DNA of 64,000 bases from Zhihengliuella sp. (GTDB lineage Bacteria; Actinomycetota; Actinomycetes; Actinomycetales; Micrococcaceae): the NCBI RefSeq assembly GCF_031178195.1, contig NZ_JAPSJL010000006.1:62001-126000 (forward strand), read 5' to 3'. The notes under the pieces are model-generated. The model was given only the letters and a program-made list of their open reading frames with translations, did not search any database and was not told the origin of the DNA. Below are positions 18,186-28,393 of the stretch, piece after piece; position 1 is the first letter of the stretch; each line of letters begins with the position of its first letter. Both the position numbers and the translations under genes were made by a program.

Positions 18186-19388
18186 TCAATCGAAGTAGGG
18201 GTCGAGTCCGTACAGCGGGAAGACCTCCTTGCGCGTGGCGAGGACCGCGCGGTCCACCGCGTCGCCCGGGTCGTAGCCGACCTCCCACGATCGCCACCAC
18301 AGCTCGACGCCGTCGCTCATCCCGACCGGCGCCTCCAGACCGTACCGCTCGCGGACGTAGTCCAGCCACTCCTGCGGGACCGGGGTGCGCAGCGGGACCG
18401 GGGCCCCCGAGGCGATGGCCAGCAGGTGCGCCCATGCGCGCGGGACGACCCCGACGGCGTCGTACCCGCCTCCCCCGAGCGCCACCCAGCGGCCGCCGCA
18501 GAGCCGCTCCGCGAGGTCCCGCACGTCCAGCATGTTCTGGCGCTGCCCGTCCACGCTGAGCCGCAGGTTGGTCAGCTCGTCCCGCACGTGGCCGTCGCAC
18601 CCGTGCTGGCTGACGATCGCCTCCGGGGAGAAGGTCTCCGCGAGCTGCGGGACGACGGCATGGAAGGCCCGCAGCCAGCCGGCATCGTCCGTGCCCAGAG
18701 GCAGCGCCACGTTGACGGCTTGGCCCGCCGCCGGTTGGGCGCCGACCTCGTTGGCGAAGCCGGTGCCGGGGAAGAGCGAGATCCCGGACTCGTGCAGGGA
18801 GATGGTCAGCACCCGCGGATCGTCCCAGAAGATCCGCTCCACCCCGTCCCCGTGGTGGGCGTCGACGTCGATGTAGAGCACGCGCTCCAGGCCGCCGTCG
18901 AGGAGGCGGCGGATCGCCAGCGCGGCGTCGTTGTAGATGGAGAACCCGGCGGCGGCGGCCCGGCCGGCGTGGTGCATCCCGCCGGCGAAGTTCACGGCGT
19001 GCAGCGAGCGCCCCTCGAGCACGGCGTCCGCGGCCAGGATCGAGGCCCCTGCGAGCCGGGCCGCGGCCTCGTGCATCCCGCCGAACGCGGGGTTGTCCTC
19101 GGTGCCGAGGCCGAGCAGCGGCTCCGGCGCGGACGGATCCGCGCTCACGCGCCGGACGGCGTCGATGTAGTCCCGGTCGTGCACGGTCGCGAGCTCGTCG
19201 ACGGTCGCGAGCCGGGGTTCGACGACGGTGAGCGACTCGCGCTCCCAGATCCCGAGGCCACGGGCCAGCCGGACCGTGAGGTCGAGCCGGACCGGGTCCA
19301 TGGGATGCGTCTCGCTGAAGCGGTACTCCAGGAGCGCATCGCTCCAGATCACCGTGGTGGGCGGCGCTTCCCGCTTGAGGATCATCAC
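18186..19388 (-). CDS. acuC: Acetoin utilization protein AcuC / class II histone deacetylase-like
   Basis: FSETHPMDPVRLDLTVRLARGLG, GGMHHAGRAAAAGFSIYNDAALAI, YIDVDAHHGDGVERIFWDDPRVLTISLHE. Confidence 0.94.
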   Translation of the reverse strand: MMILKREAPPTTVIWSDALLEYRFSETHPMDPVRLDLTVRLARGLGIWERESLTVVEPRLATVDELATVHDRDYIDAVRRVSADPSAPEPLLGLGTEDNPAFGGMHEAAARLAGASILAADAVLEGRSLHAVNFAGGMHHAGRAAAAGFSIYNDAALAIRRLLDGGLERVLYIDVDAHHGDGVERIFWDDPRVLTISLHESGISLFPGTGFANEVGAQPAAGQAVNVALPLGTDDAGWLRAFHAVVPQLAETFSPEAIVSQHGCDGHVRDELTNLRLSVDGQRQNMLDVRDLAERLCGGRWVALGGGGYDAVGVVPRAWAHLLAIASGAPVPLRTPVPQEWLDYVRERYGLEAPVGMSDGVELWWRSWEVGYDPGDAVDRAVLATRKEVFPLYGLDPYFD

Positions 19389-19539
19389 GGCCGCCAGCCT
19401 ACCGAACGGGGATGGCGGCCGGGGTCAGGACCGGGGCCGCCGCCGGTCGCGGACCCGGCCCCCGGGGCCGCGTCCGGTCCGTGCGGCGCTCCGCGACCAG
19501 TCGCCGGCTCCCGCCCGGGCCGTGGACTATGGTGGTCCC

Positions 19540-20946
19540 ATGTCCGCGCCGCCCGTCGAGCACACCCCGTGGATCGTGCGCACCCTGCAGCAGCTCCGCG
19601 ACGCGGTGGACGAGATCGCGGCCACCTCTCCGTCCCGCCTCTTCCTGGTGGTCCTCTTCCTGGTGATCTCCGTGTTCACCGGGTTGCTCTCGCTGCCGGC
19701 CGCCTCGGTGAAGCACACCGTCACACCGCTGCACGACGCCTTGTTCACGGCGACCTCCGCGGTGACCGTCACGGGTCTGACGACCGTCAACTCCGGCGAG
19801 CACTGGTCGCTCTTCGGGCTGGTCGTGATCATGGTCGCGATGTTCATCGGCGGCCTCGGCGTCATCACCCTGGCCTCGATCCTGGCCATGGCCGTCTCGC
19901 GCCGCCTCGGGGTCCGCGGCAAGCTGCTGGCGCAGCAGTCGATGAACGCCAACGAGGCCGGCCGTCTCGGCGAGGTCGGCACGCTGCTGCGCATCATCAT
20001 CACCACGACGACGCTCATCCAGCTCGCGCTGGCGGCGATCCTGATCCCCGCCTACTGGTACGAGGACCGCGATGTCGGCGACGCCGTCTTCCACGGCCTC
20101 TTCTACGCGGTCTCCTCGTTCAACAACGGCGGCTTCGTCTCCCACGCCAACGGGCTGGTCGGCTACGAGCACAACCTCCTCATCACGATGACCGTGATGA
20201 TCGGGGTCTTCATCGGCAGCCTCGGCTTCCCCGTGCTCATGGTCCTGCTCACCTGTCGGCACCACTTCCACCGCTGGTCGCTGCACGCCAAGCTCACCGT
20301 CGTCGTCAGCACGATCCTCTGCCTCGCCGGTGCCGTGGTCCTCGGGGCGCTCGAGTGGGAGAACCCCAGGACCATCGGCGGCTTCAGCCTCGGCGACAAG
20401 ATCCTCTACTCGCTGTTCGGCTCGGTCATGACCCGCTCGGGCGGCTTCTCCGTGGTGGACCAGAACGAGCTCAACCCGACGAGCATGCTCATCACCGACG
20501 CCCTGATGTTCGCCGGCGGCGGCTCCGTGTCCACCGCGGGCGGCATCAAGGTGACCACGATCGCGGTCCTCTTCCTGGCGATCGCCGCCGAGGCCCGGGG
20601 CCACTCGGACGTGCGGGCGTTCGGCCGCCGGATCCCCGAGGGCGCGATGCGCGTGGCCCTGTCCGTCGTCGTGCTGGCCGCGACCCTGGTCACCATCGGC
20701 TGCGCCCTGCTCCTGTGGATCACCAAGGAGCCGCTGGACCGGGTCCTGTTCGAGACGATCTCCGCGTTCGCGACCTGCGGACTGTCCGTAGGATTGAGCG
20801 CGGAGCTGCCGCCGTCCGGCAAGTACATCCTGGCCGCCCTGATGTACGCGGGCCGACTCGGCACCATCACGCTCGCCGCGAGCCTGGCGGCGCGCCAGCG
20901 CGACCAGCGCTTCCACTACCCAGAGGAGAGGCCGATCATTGGCTGA
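19540..20946 (+). CDS. TrkH-family potassium uptake protein
   Basis: SAVTVTGLTTVNSGEHWS, SSFNNGGFVSHANG, GSVMTRSGGFSVVD selectivity loops; next to TrkA. Confidence 0.93.
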   Translation: MSAPPVEHTPWIVRTLQQLRDAVDEIAATSPSRLFLVVLFLVISVFTGLLSLPAASVKHTVTPLHDALFTATSAVTVTGLTTVNSGEHWSLFGLVVIMVAMFIGGLGVITLASILAMAVSRRLGVRGKLLAQQSMNANEAGRLGEVGTLLRIIITTTTLIQLALAAILIPAYWYEDRDVGDAVFHGLFYAVSSFNNGGFVSHANGLVGYEHNLLITMTVMIGVFIGSLGFPVLMVLLTCRHHFHRWSLHAKLTVVVSTILCLAGAVVLGALEWENPRTIGGFSLGDKILYSLFGSVMTRSGGFSVVDQNELNPTSMLITDALMFAGGGSVSTAGGIKVTTIAVLFLAIAAEARGHSDVRAFGRRIPEGAMRVALSVVVLAATLVTIGCALLLWITKEPLDRVLFETISAFATCGLSVGLSAELPPSGKYILAALMYAGRLGTITLAASLAARQRDQRFHYPEERPIIG

Positions 20947-21610
20947 CAATCGGATGGACCACAACGCACCGGTCATGGTCATCGGCCTGGGTCGCTTCGG
21001 CTCGGCCGTGGCGGAACAGCTCATCCACCAGGGCCGCGAGGTCCTGGCCATCGAGCGCAACACCGCCCTGGTCCAGAAGTACGCCGGCACGCTCACGCAC
21101 ATCGTCGAGGCCGACGCCACCGACATCGACGCCCTGCGCCAGCTCGGCGCCCAGGAGTTCAGTGCCGCCGTCGTCGGCGTGGGCACGTCGATCGAGTCCT
21201 CGGTGCTCATCGCAGTGAATCTGGTCGATCTGGGCATCGAGCACCTGTGGGCGAAGGCGATCACGCCCGCCCACGGCAAGATCCTCAACCGGATCGGCGT
21301 CAACCACGTGGTGTACCCGGAGGCGGACGCGGGCGTCCGCGCCGCCCACCTGGTCGGCGGGCGCATGCTGGACTTCATCGAGTTCGACGACGGCTTCGCG
21401 ATCGTGAAGATGTACCCGCCGAAGGAGACCCAGGGCTTCACGCTGGGCGAGTCGCAGGTGCGCTCCAAGTACGGCGTGACCGTGGTGGGCGTGAAGAGCC
21501 CGGGCGAGGACTTCACCTACGCCCAACCGGACACCAAGGTGACGCACCGGGACATGCTGATCGTCTCCGGCCACGTGGATCTCCTGGAGCGTTTCGCGGC
21601 CCGACCGTAG
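20939..21610 (+). CDS. TrkA-family (RCK) potassium uptake regulatory protein
   Basis: PVMVIGLGRFGSAVAEQLIHQGREVLAIERN Rossmann motif; overlaps trkH end. Confidence 0.93.
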   Translation: MADNRMDHNAPVMVIGLGRFGSAVAEQLIHQGREVLAIERNTALVQKYAGTLTHIVEADATDIDALRQLGAQEFSAAVVGVGTSIESSVLIAVNLVDLGIEHLWAKAITPAHGKILNRIGVNHVVYPEADAGVRAAHLVGGRMLDFIEFDDGFAIVKMYPPKETQGFTLGESQVRSKYGVTVVGVKSPGEDFTYAQPDTKVTHRDMLIVSGHVDLLERFAARP

Positions 21611-21676
21611 AGCAGCGCGGCCGAAGGGCGCGGAAAGCGCGGGCGCCTCGGGGACCCGCGGACCGCGCGGACGTCG

Positions 21677-22249
21677 CTAGCGTGCCGGGACGGGCACCAG
21701 GAAGCGGGACCGGCCCTCCCCGTCGGGCACGGGGGCCGGGGCGCCCCCGGCCCCGCGGATGACCGCCTCGGAGCCACGGTTCTCGGGATCGCAGGTGACG
21801 ACGGCACTCGTCACGTCCCGCGCCTCACCCAGGAGCTGGAGGGCTCCGGCCAGGATCTGAGAGGCCACGCCGCGACGGCGGAAGGCCGGGCGCACCCCGT
21901 AGCCGATGTTCCCGCCGAAGGTCTCCAGCCAGGCGTTGAGGTCGAGCCGGACACTGACGCGTCCGGCGAGCTGGCCGTGCGCCTCGGCGGCGAGGAAGAG
22001 CGCGGGGACGTGTCCTCGCGGGAGGTCCAGCCCCTCCGCGTGGCGCTCGTGGCCGTGCAGCCACTCGGCCCAGCTCAGTTCCTCGCTCCGACGCCCCGGC
22101 ACGTAGGGATCCAGCAGGAAATCGAAGTTCTCGGCGGCGAGCTCGGCGTGGGCGGCGCGAGCCTCCGCCTCCTCCTCGACGGCGAAGGGACGCAGCAGGA
22201 CCTCGGGGCGACCGGAAACCGCGGGGACGCGGAGCGTGGGCAGACTCAT
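21677..22249 (-). CDS. GNAT family N-acetyltransferase
   Basis: NIGYGVRPAFRRRGVASQILAGALQLL and VTCDPENRGSEAVIRGAGG. Confidence 0.9.
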   Translation of the reverse strand: MSLPTLRVPAVSGRPEVLLRPFAVEEEAEARAAHAELAAENFDFLLDPYVPGRRSEELSWAEWLHGHERHAEGLDLPRGHVPALFLAAEAHGQLAGRVSVRLDLNAWLETFGGNIGYGVRPAFRRRGVASQILAGALQLLGEARDVTSAVVTCDPENRGSEAVIRGAGGAPAPVPDGEGRSRFLVPVPAR

Positions 22250-22356
22250 GCCCGAAGCCTACGCAGCTCTCCCGGAGTCGCCAATCCGACCATCGATTCG
22301 GTCGGAATCAGACGTTCTGCCGAGAAGACGAGGGCCGCCTCCCCGCGAGATCCGGC

Positions 22357-23220
22357 TCAACCCTGGAGCTCGCGACTGATCTCGAGCGAGCGGTCGGCGG
22401 ACGCCTTCGCGCCTCGGGCGATGATCGCCGGCAGCCCGGACTCGTCGAAGCTCATGATCGCCCGCTCCGTGGTCCCGTTGGGGCTGGTGACGTTGCGGCG
22501 GAGCTCCCCGGGATCGACGTCGGCGTCCAGCATCCGGCCGGCGCCGGCGACGGTGGCGCGGGCCAGGTCACGGGCGGTGTCGGCGTCGAGGCCCAGCTCC
22601 TCGCCCGCCTTCGCCATGGCCTCGGCCAGGTAGAAGACGTAGGCGGGACCGGAGCCGGAGACGCCAGTGACGGCCTCGATGAGGTGCTCGGGGACGACCT
22701 TGACGATCCCGGCCCCCGCGTAGAGATCCACGACCCGGGCCAGCTGGTCGTCGGAGACGCTGCTGCCGGCGGCGACGCCGACGGCGCCGAGGCCCACGGT
22801 CAGGGGCGTGTTCGGCATGCTGCGCACCACCGGCTGGCCGGGCTTCAGGGCGCGCTCGAGCATCTCGATGGTGATGGCCGCGGCGACCGAGACGACGGCG
22901 GCGTCCGGCTTCAGGGAATCGGCGATCTCGCGGGCGAGGGCCTCGATGCCGACGGGCTTCACGCCGAGGAAGACGACGTCGGCGTCGGCCACGGCGGTCA
23001 GGTTCGCCTCGGCGTCGTTCTCGGTGGCCACGGCGTTGACGCCGGTCTCCTCCGCCAGCGCCTCCGCCTTGGCGGGGGTGCGGACGGTGGCGGTGATGAG
23101 CTCCGGGCGGTGGCCGGCGCTGATGATGCCGCGCATGATCGCGCCGTTCATCGAGCCGGTGCCGAGGAAGGCCAGCTTGAGGTCAGAGGTGGACTGGGTC
23201 TGGTTCGCGCTCTGTTCCAT
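22357..23220 (-). CDS. proC: Pyrroline-5-carboxylate reductase
   Basis: LAFLGTGSMNGAIMRGII, VRSMPNTPLTVGLGAVGV, VTGVSGSGPAYVFYLAEAM. Confidence 0.95.
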   Translation of the reverse strand: MEQSANQTQSTSDLKLAFLGTGSMNGAIMRGIISAGHRPELITATVRTPAKAEALAEETGVNAVATENDAEANLTAVADADVVFLGVKPVGIEALAREIADSLKPDAAVVSVAAAITIEMLERALKPGQPVVRSMPNTPLTVGLGAVGVAAGSSVSDDQLARVVDLYAGAGIVKVVPEHLIEAVTGVSGSGPAYVFYLAEAMAKAGEELGLDADTARDLARATVAGAGRMLDADVDPGELRRNVTSPNGTTERAIMSFDESGLPAIIARGAKASADRSLEISRELQG

Positions 23221-23365
23221 CCGGCCATTGTGGCACGCACGCCGTGAGCGCCCCTACTCGGTGTCGCGATCGGGCAACGGGGTCGACGACGGGGCTCGCT
23301 CCGGGCTGCCCGAGCGACCCGGACGGGCCTAGACTGCCCCTACCGGCGGACGGAGGGCAGGCGCG

Positions 23366-23569
23366 ATGCGGAGACTGGTCTACGGCATGAACCTCACCCT
23401 GGACGGCTACGTCGCCGCCGCCGGCGACCAGCACCCGGACGCCACCGCGGCGCGGGCCCAGTTCGCCCGGAACTGGCGGGACACGCCGACGGTGGTGTTC
23501 TCCTCGACGCTGGAGACGCGGACGCTTCCCGGCGGGGCGGTGCTGACCCGGTACGAGGCGAGACGCTAG
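23366..23569 (+). pseudogene. Remnant of a dihydrofolate reductase / RibD-C domain protein
   Basis: 67 aa: MRRLVYGMNLTLDGYVAAAGDQHPDATAARAQFARNWRDTPTVVFSSTLETRTLPGG...; start and mid-domain motifs joined with intervening and C-terminal parts missing. Confidence 0.6.
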
Positions 23570-24411
23570 TCGGAGACCTCGGCGCGGGCGCCGTCGTCCC
23601 CGCCGCCGGCGGAGTCCGCGGCGGGCTCCGGGCGGGCCAGGTGCCGCCGCGCGAACTCGAGCGTCTCGGCCAGCCATTCCTCCCGCGCACCGGGGCCCTT
23701 GGCCCGGCGCGTAGCGACCTCCACGGCCACCACGCCGTCCCACGCGCTGTCGCGCAGGAACTCGATGGACTCGCGCACCGGCTGGGTGCCGTGCCCGGGA
23801 ACCATGTGCTCGTCCTTGCCGTTGTCGGTGCCGTCGCACAGGTGCACGTGGGTCAGCCGCTCGCCCAGCTCCCGGAAAGCCTCGTGCGAGTCGGCGTTGG
23901 CGATCGCCGCATGCGAGAAGTCCCAGGTCACGTAGTCGTACGGCTGGGGCACGGGGTTCCAGTGCGGCAGGTACATCTTGGCCTCGCGGCCGCGCGCTCG
24001 CCACGGGTACATGTTCTCGACGGCGATCCGCACGCCGGTCTCCTCGTAGATCCGCCGCACGCCATCGGCGAACCCGGTCGCATAGGTGCCCTGCCAGCGG
24101 AAGGGGGGATGCGCGACGACGACGTCGCAACCGACGTGGCGGGCCATCTCGGCGCTGCGCTCGATCTTGTTCCAGGCCGACCCCCAGACCTGCTGCGTGA
24201 GCAGCAGGGTCGGCGCGTGGATGGCGCGGATCGGCTGGTCGTAGCGCTCCGCCAGGGTCACGAGCCGCTCCGGACTCTGGGAGATCTGGTTGCCGGTGAC
24301 CATGACCTCCACGCCGTCGTACCCGAGATCGCGGGCCATGCTGAACGCGTCCAGCACCGTCAGCGGGTAGACCGAGGAACTCGAGAGGATCACATCGGTC
24401 TTCGTTGTCAT
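23566..24411 (-). CDS. Sugar phosphate isomerase/epimerase
   Basis: TIM-barrel xylose-isomerase-like: YDGVEVMVTGNQIS, VVVAHPPFRWQ, IAVENMYPW, TWDFSHAAIA, THVHLCDGTDNGKDEHMVPGHG. Confidence 0.9.
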   Translation of the reverse strand: MTTKTDVILSSSSVYPLTVLDAFSMARDLGYDGVEVMVTGNQISQSPERLVTLAERYDQPIRAIHAPTLLLTQQVWGSAWNKIERSAEMARHVGCDVVVAHPPFRWQGTYATGFADGVRRIYEETGVRIAVENMYPWRARGREAKMYLPHWNPVPQPYDYVTWDFSHAAIANADSHEAFRELGERLTHVHLCDGTDNGKDEHMVPGHGTQPVRESIEFLRDSAWDGVVAVEVATRRAKGPGAREEWLAETLEFARRHLARPEPAADSAGGGDDGARAEVSD

Positions 24412-25478
24412 AGCTGACTCCCGTCCAGTATCGACACGCCCGGCCGGTCCGGCCGTCCGGCTTCGGACATGGCGTCCGGGTGGCGTTGCTGCTGCTTCAA
24501 GAGTTCCACGTGTCCCACTCCAACGGTATCCCCCGACGGTCCCCCGCTGTCCACCAGGAGATGGTCGAACCGCCGCAGGATGAGGCCCTCGCGCAGGGCC
24601 CAGGGGCAGATCCTGAGGGATTTCACCTTCAGCGCGGACATCGCCTCGTAGGCGACGACGGCGCCGGCCAGGACCTGGGGTGCCCGGATCTGCGAGACTC
24701 CGGGCAGCTCGCCCCGCTGCTCCCACGTCATGGCGGAGAGGCGATGCATCCACAGCTTGACGTCCTCGCGGCGCAGCACGCGTTTGACGTAGGGGCCCTC
24801 GGCCGAGGGGGCGGCCCCGGCGATCCGGGCCAACGAGCGGAAGGTCTTCGAGGTGCCGGCGACCAGGTCGGGCCGCCCGTACTCGCGCAGCTCTGCCGCC
24901 GGCCCCGCGATGACCTCGCGGACGTGGTCGCGCATCTCCCGGATGCGGGAGATCTCCGACGGGTTCCCCTGCAGCCATTCGCGGGTCAGGCGGCCGGCGC
25001 CGAGCGGCACGGAGCGGGCGATGGCCGGGAACTCGTCCGTGCCCAGCGCCATCTCGAAGGATCCGCCGCCGATGTCCAGATCGAGGATGCTGTTGGCCTG
25101 CCAGCCGTACCAGCGCCGGACGGCGTTGTACGTCATGCCGGCCTCCTGCTCACCGGTCAGCTCCATCAGATGCACGCCGGTCTCCGTCACGACCCGCTCG
25201 AGCACCAGCTCTCCGTTGGCGGACTCGCGGATCGCGGACGTGCAGAACGCGAGCAGGTCCTCGGCGCGGTGCCGGGCCGCGAAATCGCGTGCCTCGGCAA
25301 CGAAGTCGAGGAGCTCGCGCTGACCGCGTTCGGTGATGGCGCCCGACGCGTCGAGGTAGGCGACGAGCGACAGCGGCCGCTTGTGCGACGCGAACGCCAC
25401 GGGGCGTGCGCCCGGGTAGGCGTCCACCAGGAGCAGGTGGACGGTGTTGGATCCGATGTCCAGAACACCCAGGCGCAC
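24408..25478 (-). CDS. Ppx/GppA exopolyphosphatase family protein
   Basis: MRLGVLDIGSNTVHLLLVDA, DIGGGSFEMALG, VAGTSKTFRSLARI. Confidence 0.93.
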   Translation of the reverse strand: MRLGVLDIGSNTVHLLLVDAYPGARPVAFASHKRPLSLVAYLDASGAITERGQRELLDFVAEARDFAARHRAEDLLAFCTSAIRESANGELVLERVVTETGVHLMELTGEQEAGMTYNAVRRWYGWQANSILDLDIGGGSFEMALGTDEFPAIARSVPLGAGRLTREWLQGNPSEISRIREMRDHVREVIAGPAAELREYGRPDLVAGTSKTFRSLARIAGAAPSAEGPYVKRVLRREDVKLWMHRLSAMTWEQRGELPGVSQIRAPQVLAGAVVAYEAMSALKVKSLRICPWALREGLILRRFDHLLVDSGGPSGDTVGVGHVELLKQQQRHPDAMSEAGRPDRPGVSILDGSQL

Positions 25479-25490
25479 GCTCTACCCCCG

Positions 25491-28310
25491 TTACTTCTCG
25501 GTGCGGGCGGATGCGGCGGACTTGGAGCCCGTCGCCTTCTTGGCGGCCGGCTTCTTGGCCGCCGTCTTGGCGCTGGCCTTCGCCGTGCCCGACTTCGACC
25601 GCCCGGCCGTCGAGCCGGTCCCTCGCTTGGCCGGCGCCTTGGCCCGCTTCTCGGCGAGCAGTTCGATCGCCTTCTCGCGGGTGAGCTCCTCGATCGACAT
25701 CCCACGCGGCACGGTGATGTTGGTGGCTCCGTCCGTGATGTACGGGCCGAACCGGCCGTCCTTGACCACGATCGGCTTCTCCGTGGTGGGATCGTCGCCG
25801 AACTCCGCCAGCGGGGCCGTCGCCGAGCGGGCACCGCGCTGCTTCGGCTGCTCGTAGATCTTCCTGGCCTCCTCGAGGGTGATCGTGAAGATCTGCTCCT
25901 CGGACTCGATCGACCGTGAGTCCGAGCCCTTTTTGAGGTACGGGCCGAAACGGCCGTTCTGGACCGTGATCTCCTTCCCGTCGTCCTCGCCGAGAACGCG
26001 CGGCAGGGACAGGAGCTTCAGCGCCTCCTCGAGCGTGACCGTCTCGATGCTCATGGACTTGAACAGCGAGCCGGTGCGCGGCTTGACCTTGGCCGGCTTC
26101 TTCTTCGGCTTCGGCTTGCCGTTCTTGTAGTACTCGGTCGGCATGGCCTCGAGCTCCGCGTCGGTCATCTCGGGGATGACCTCCGTGACGTACGGCCCGT
26201 AGCGGCCGTCCTTGGCCACGATCGTCCGCCCGGTCTCCGGGTCGACGCCGAGCTCCCGCTCCGACGGCCCCTGCTGCTCCATGAGCTCGATCGCCTTCTC
26301 GGCGGTCAGCTCATCGGGCGCGAGGTCCTCCGGCACGTTCACGCGCTGCGGCTCGGTGCCCTCCGGCGCATCCGCCGGGACCGGCTTCTCCAGGTAGGGG
26401 CCGAACTTGCCCACGCGCAGGACAATCCCGTCGGCGATCTCGATCGAGTTGATCGCCCGCGCGTCGATGTCCCCGAGGTTCTCGACGACGTGGCGCAGCC
26501 CGTGGTGCGCGTCCTCGCCGAAGTAGAAGTGCCGCAGCCAGTCGGAGCGGCCCAGATGGCCCTGGGCGATCTCGTCCAGGTCCTCCTCGAGACGGGCCGT
26601 GAACCCGTAGTCGACGTACTGGCCGAAGTGCTCCTCGAGCAGCCGCACCACGGAGAACGCGATCCAGCTGGGCACCAGGGCGCCGCCGCGCTTGGTGACG
26701 TACCCGCGGTCCATGATCGTGGAGATCGTCGGCGCGTACGTGGACGGGCGGCCGATCTCGCGGGCCTCCAGCTCGGCGACGATCGACGCCTCCGTGTAGC
26801 GGGCCGGCGGCGACGTCTCGTGGCCCAGTGCCTGCACCTCCGAGCCGACCAGGGAATCGCCCTCGGCCAGCTGCGGCAGGCGGGCCTCGGAGCCGCTCTC
26901 CTCCTGCCCCTCGGGGACGTCGCGCCCCTCCTCGTAGGCGGCCATGAAGCCGCGGAAGGTGATGACCGTGCCAGACGCGCCGAACTCGGCGGTGCGGCCG
27001 TCGGAGGCCGTCCCGGTCAGCCGGACGGACGCCGTCGAGCCCTTGGCGTCGGCCATCTGCGACGCGACCGTGCGCTTCCAGATCAGCTCGTAGAGCTTGA
27101 ACTCGTCGCCGGAGAGCTGGCTGCGCACGTCGCGCGGGCGGCGGAAGGAGTCGCCGGCCGGGCGGATGGCCTCGTGGGCCTCCTGCGCGTTCCCGCTCTT
27201 GGACTTGTAGATGCGCGGCTTGTCCGGGACATACTCGCCGCCGTAGAGCTCGGAGGCCTGCCGGCGCGCCGCCGTGACGGCCTCGTTGGACAGCGCCACC
27301 GAGTCGGTACGCATATAGGTGATGTAGCCGTTCTCGTACAGCCGCTGTGCGATCTGCATGGTGTTCCGCGAGGACCAGCGCAGCTTGCGGCTGGCCTCCT
27401 GCTGGAGCGTCGACGTCGTGAACGGGGCCGCCGGTCGGCGCGTGTACGGCTTGGTCTCGACGCCGGTGACGGCGAACTCGGCGCCGGTGAGGCCCTCCGC
27501 CAGCGACGTGGCCGCCTGCTCGTCCAGTGCGACGACGGCGGCCTTGCCGCCCTTGGCCTCCTTGAGCCGCCCCTTGTCGTCGAAGTCCCGGCCGGAGGCG
27601 ACCCGGGCGCCGTTCACGCCGGTCAGCTTGGCCTTGAAGGACTCGCCCCCCGTCGTCGCGAACTCTCCGGAGAGGTCCCAGTAACTGGCCGAGCGGAACG
27701 CCATGCGCTCCCGCTCGCGCTCGACCACCAGGCGGGTCGCGACGGACTGCACGCGGCCGGCGGAGAGCCCGCGGGCGATCTTGCGCCACAGCACCGGGGA
27801 GATCTCGTAGCCGTAGAGCCGGTCCAGGACGCGCCGGGTCTCCTGCGCGTCGACGAGGTCGGTGTCGAGTTCGCGGATGTTGTCCAGGGCGCGGGCGATG
27901 CCCTCCTTGGTGATCTCCGTGAAGGCCATGCGGTGCACGGGGACCTTCGGCTTGAGCACCTCGAGCAGGTGCCACGCGATGGCCTCGCCCTCGCGGTCCG
28001 CATCGGTGGCGAGATAGAGCTCGTCGGCGTCCTTGAGCTGAGCCTTGAGCTCGGCGACCTTCTTCTTCTTGTCCGGATTGACCACGTAGTAGGGCTCGAA
28101 GTCGTTGTCCAGATCGATCGCGAACTTGCCGACCGAGGTCTTCTTCAGCTCGGCTGGCAGCTCGGACGGCTGCGGCAGATCACGGATGTGGCCCACGGAG
28201 GCGTCGACGACGAACCCCTCGCCCAGGTACTTGGCGATCGACTTGCTCTTGGCCGGCGACTCGACGATGACGAGCTTCTTGCCGGACTTTTCCTTCGCCT
28301 TGGCGGGCAC
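25491..28310 (-). CDS. topA: DNA topoisomerase I
   Basis: KKLVIVESPAKSKSIAKYLGEGFVVDASVGHIRDLP, YLATDADREGEAIAWHL, TYMRTDSVALS, Lys/Ala-rich C-terminal tail. Confidence 0.97.
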   Translation of the reverse strand: MPAKAKEKSGKKLVIVESPAKSKSIAKYLGEGFVVDASVGHIRDLPQPSELPAELKKTSVGKFAIDLDNDFEPYYVVNPDKKKKVAELKAQLKDADELYLATDADREGEAIAWHLLEVLKPKVPVHRMAFTEITKEGIARALDNIRELDTDLVDAQETRRVLDRLYGYEISPVLWRKIARGLSAGRVQSVATRLVVERERERMAFRSASYWDLSGEFATTGGESFKAKLTGVNGARVASGRDFDDKGRLKEAKGGKAAVVALDEQAATSLAEGLTGAEFAVTGVETKPYTRRPAAPFTTSTLQQEASRKLRWSSRNTMQIAQRLYENGYITYMRTDSVALSNEAVTAARRQASELYGGEYVPDKPRIYKSKSGNAQEAHEAIRPAGDSFRRPRDVRSQLSGDEFKLYELIWKRTVASQMADAKGSTASVRLTGTASDGRTAEFGASGTVITFRGFMAAYEEGRDVPEGQEESGSEARLPQLAEGDSLVGSEVQALGHETSPPARYTEASIVAELEAREIGRPSTYAPTISTIMDRGYVTKRGGALVPSWIAFSVVRLLEEHFGQYVDYGFTARLEEDLDEIAQGHLGRSDWLRHFYFGEDAHHGLRHVVENLGDIDARAINSIEIADGIVLRVGKFGPYLEKPVPADAPEGTEPQRVNVPEDLAPDELTAEKAIELMEQQGPSERELGVDPETGRTIVAKDGRYGPYVTEVIPEMTDAELEAMPTEYYKNGKPKPKKKPAKVKPRTGSLFKSMSIETVTLEEALKLLSLPRVLGEDDGKEITVQNGRFGPYLKKGSDSRSIESEEQIFTITLEEARKIYEQPKQRGARSATAPLAEFGDDPTTEKPIVVKDGRFGPYITDGATNITVPRGMSIEELTREKAIELLAEKRAKAPAKRGTGSTAGRSKSGTAKASAKTAAKKPAAKKATGSKSAASARTEK

Positions 28311-28393
28311 AACACTCCTCTAGCAACCTGCGGCCCGCAGCCGGGTATCTCCACGGCGCGGGCCAGCTCATACTCGCACTAGGGTAGCCTGTT

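Noticed and set aside
19399-21516. 705-aa minus-strand ORF
   Set aside because: Antisense shadow over trkH/trkA; composition typical of GC-rich artefact.
26490-28382. 630-aa plus-strand ORF
   Set aside because: Antisense to topA, which is unambiguous.
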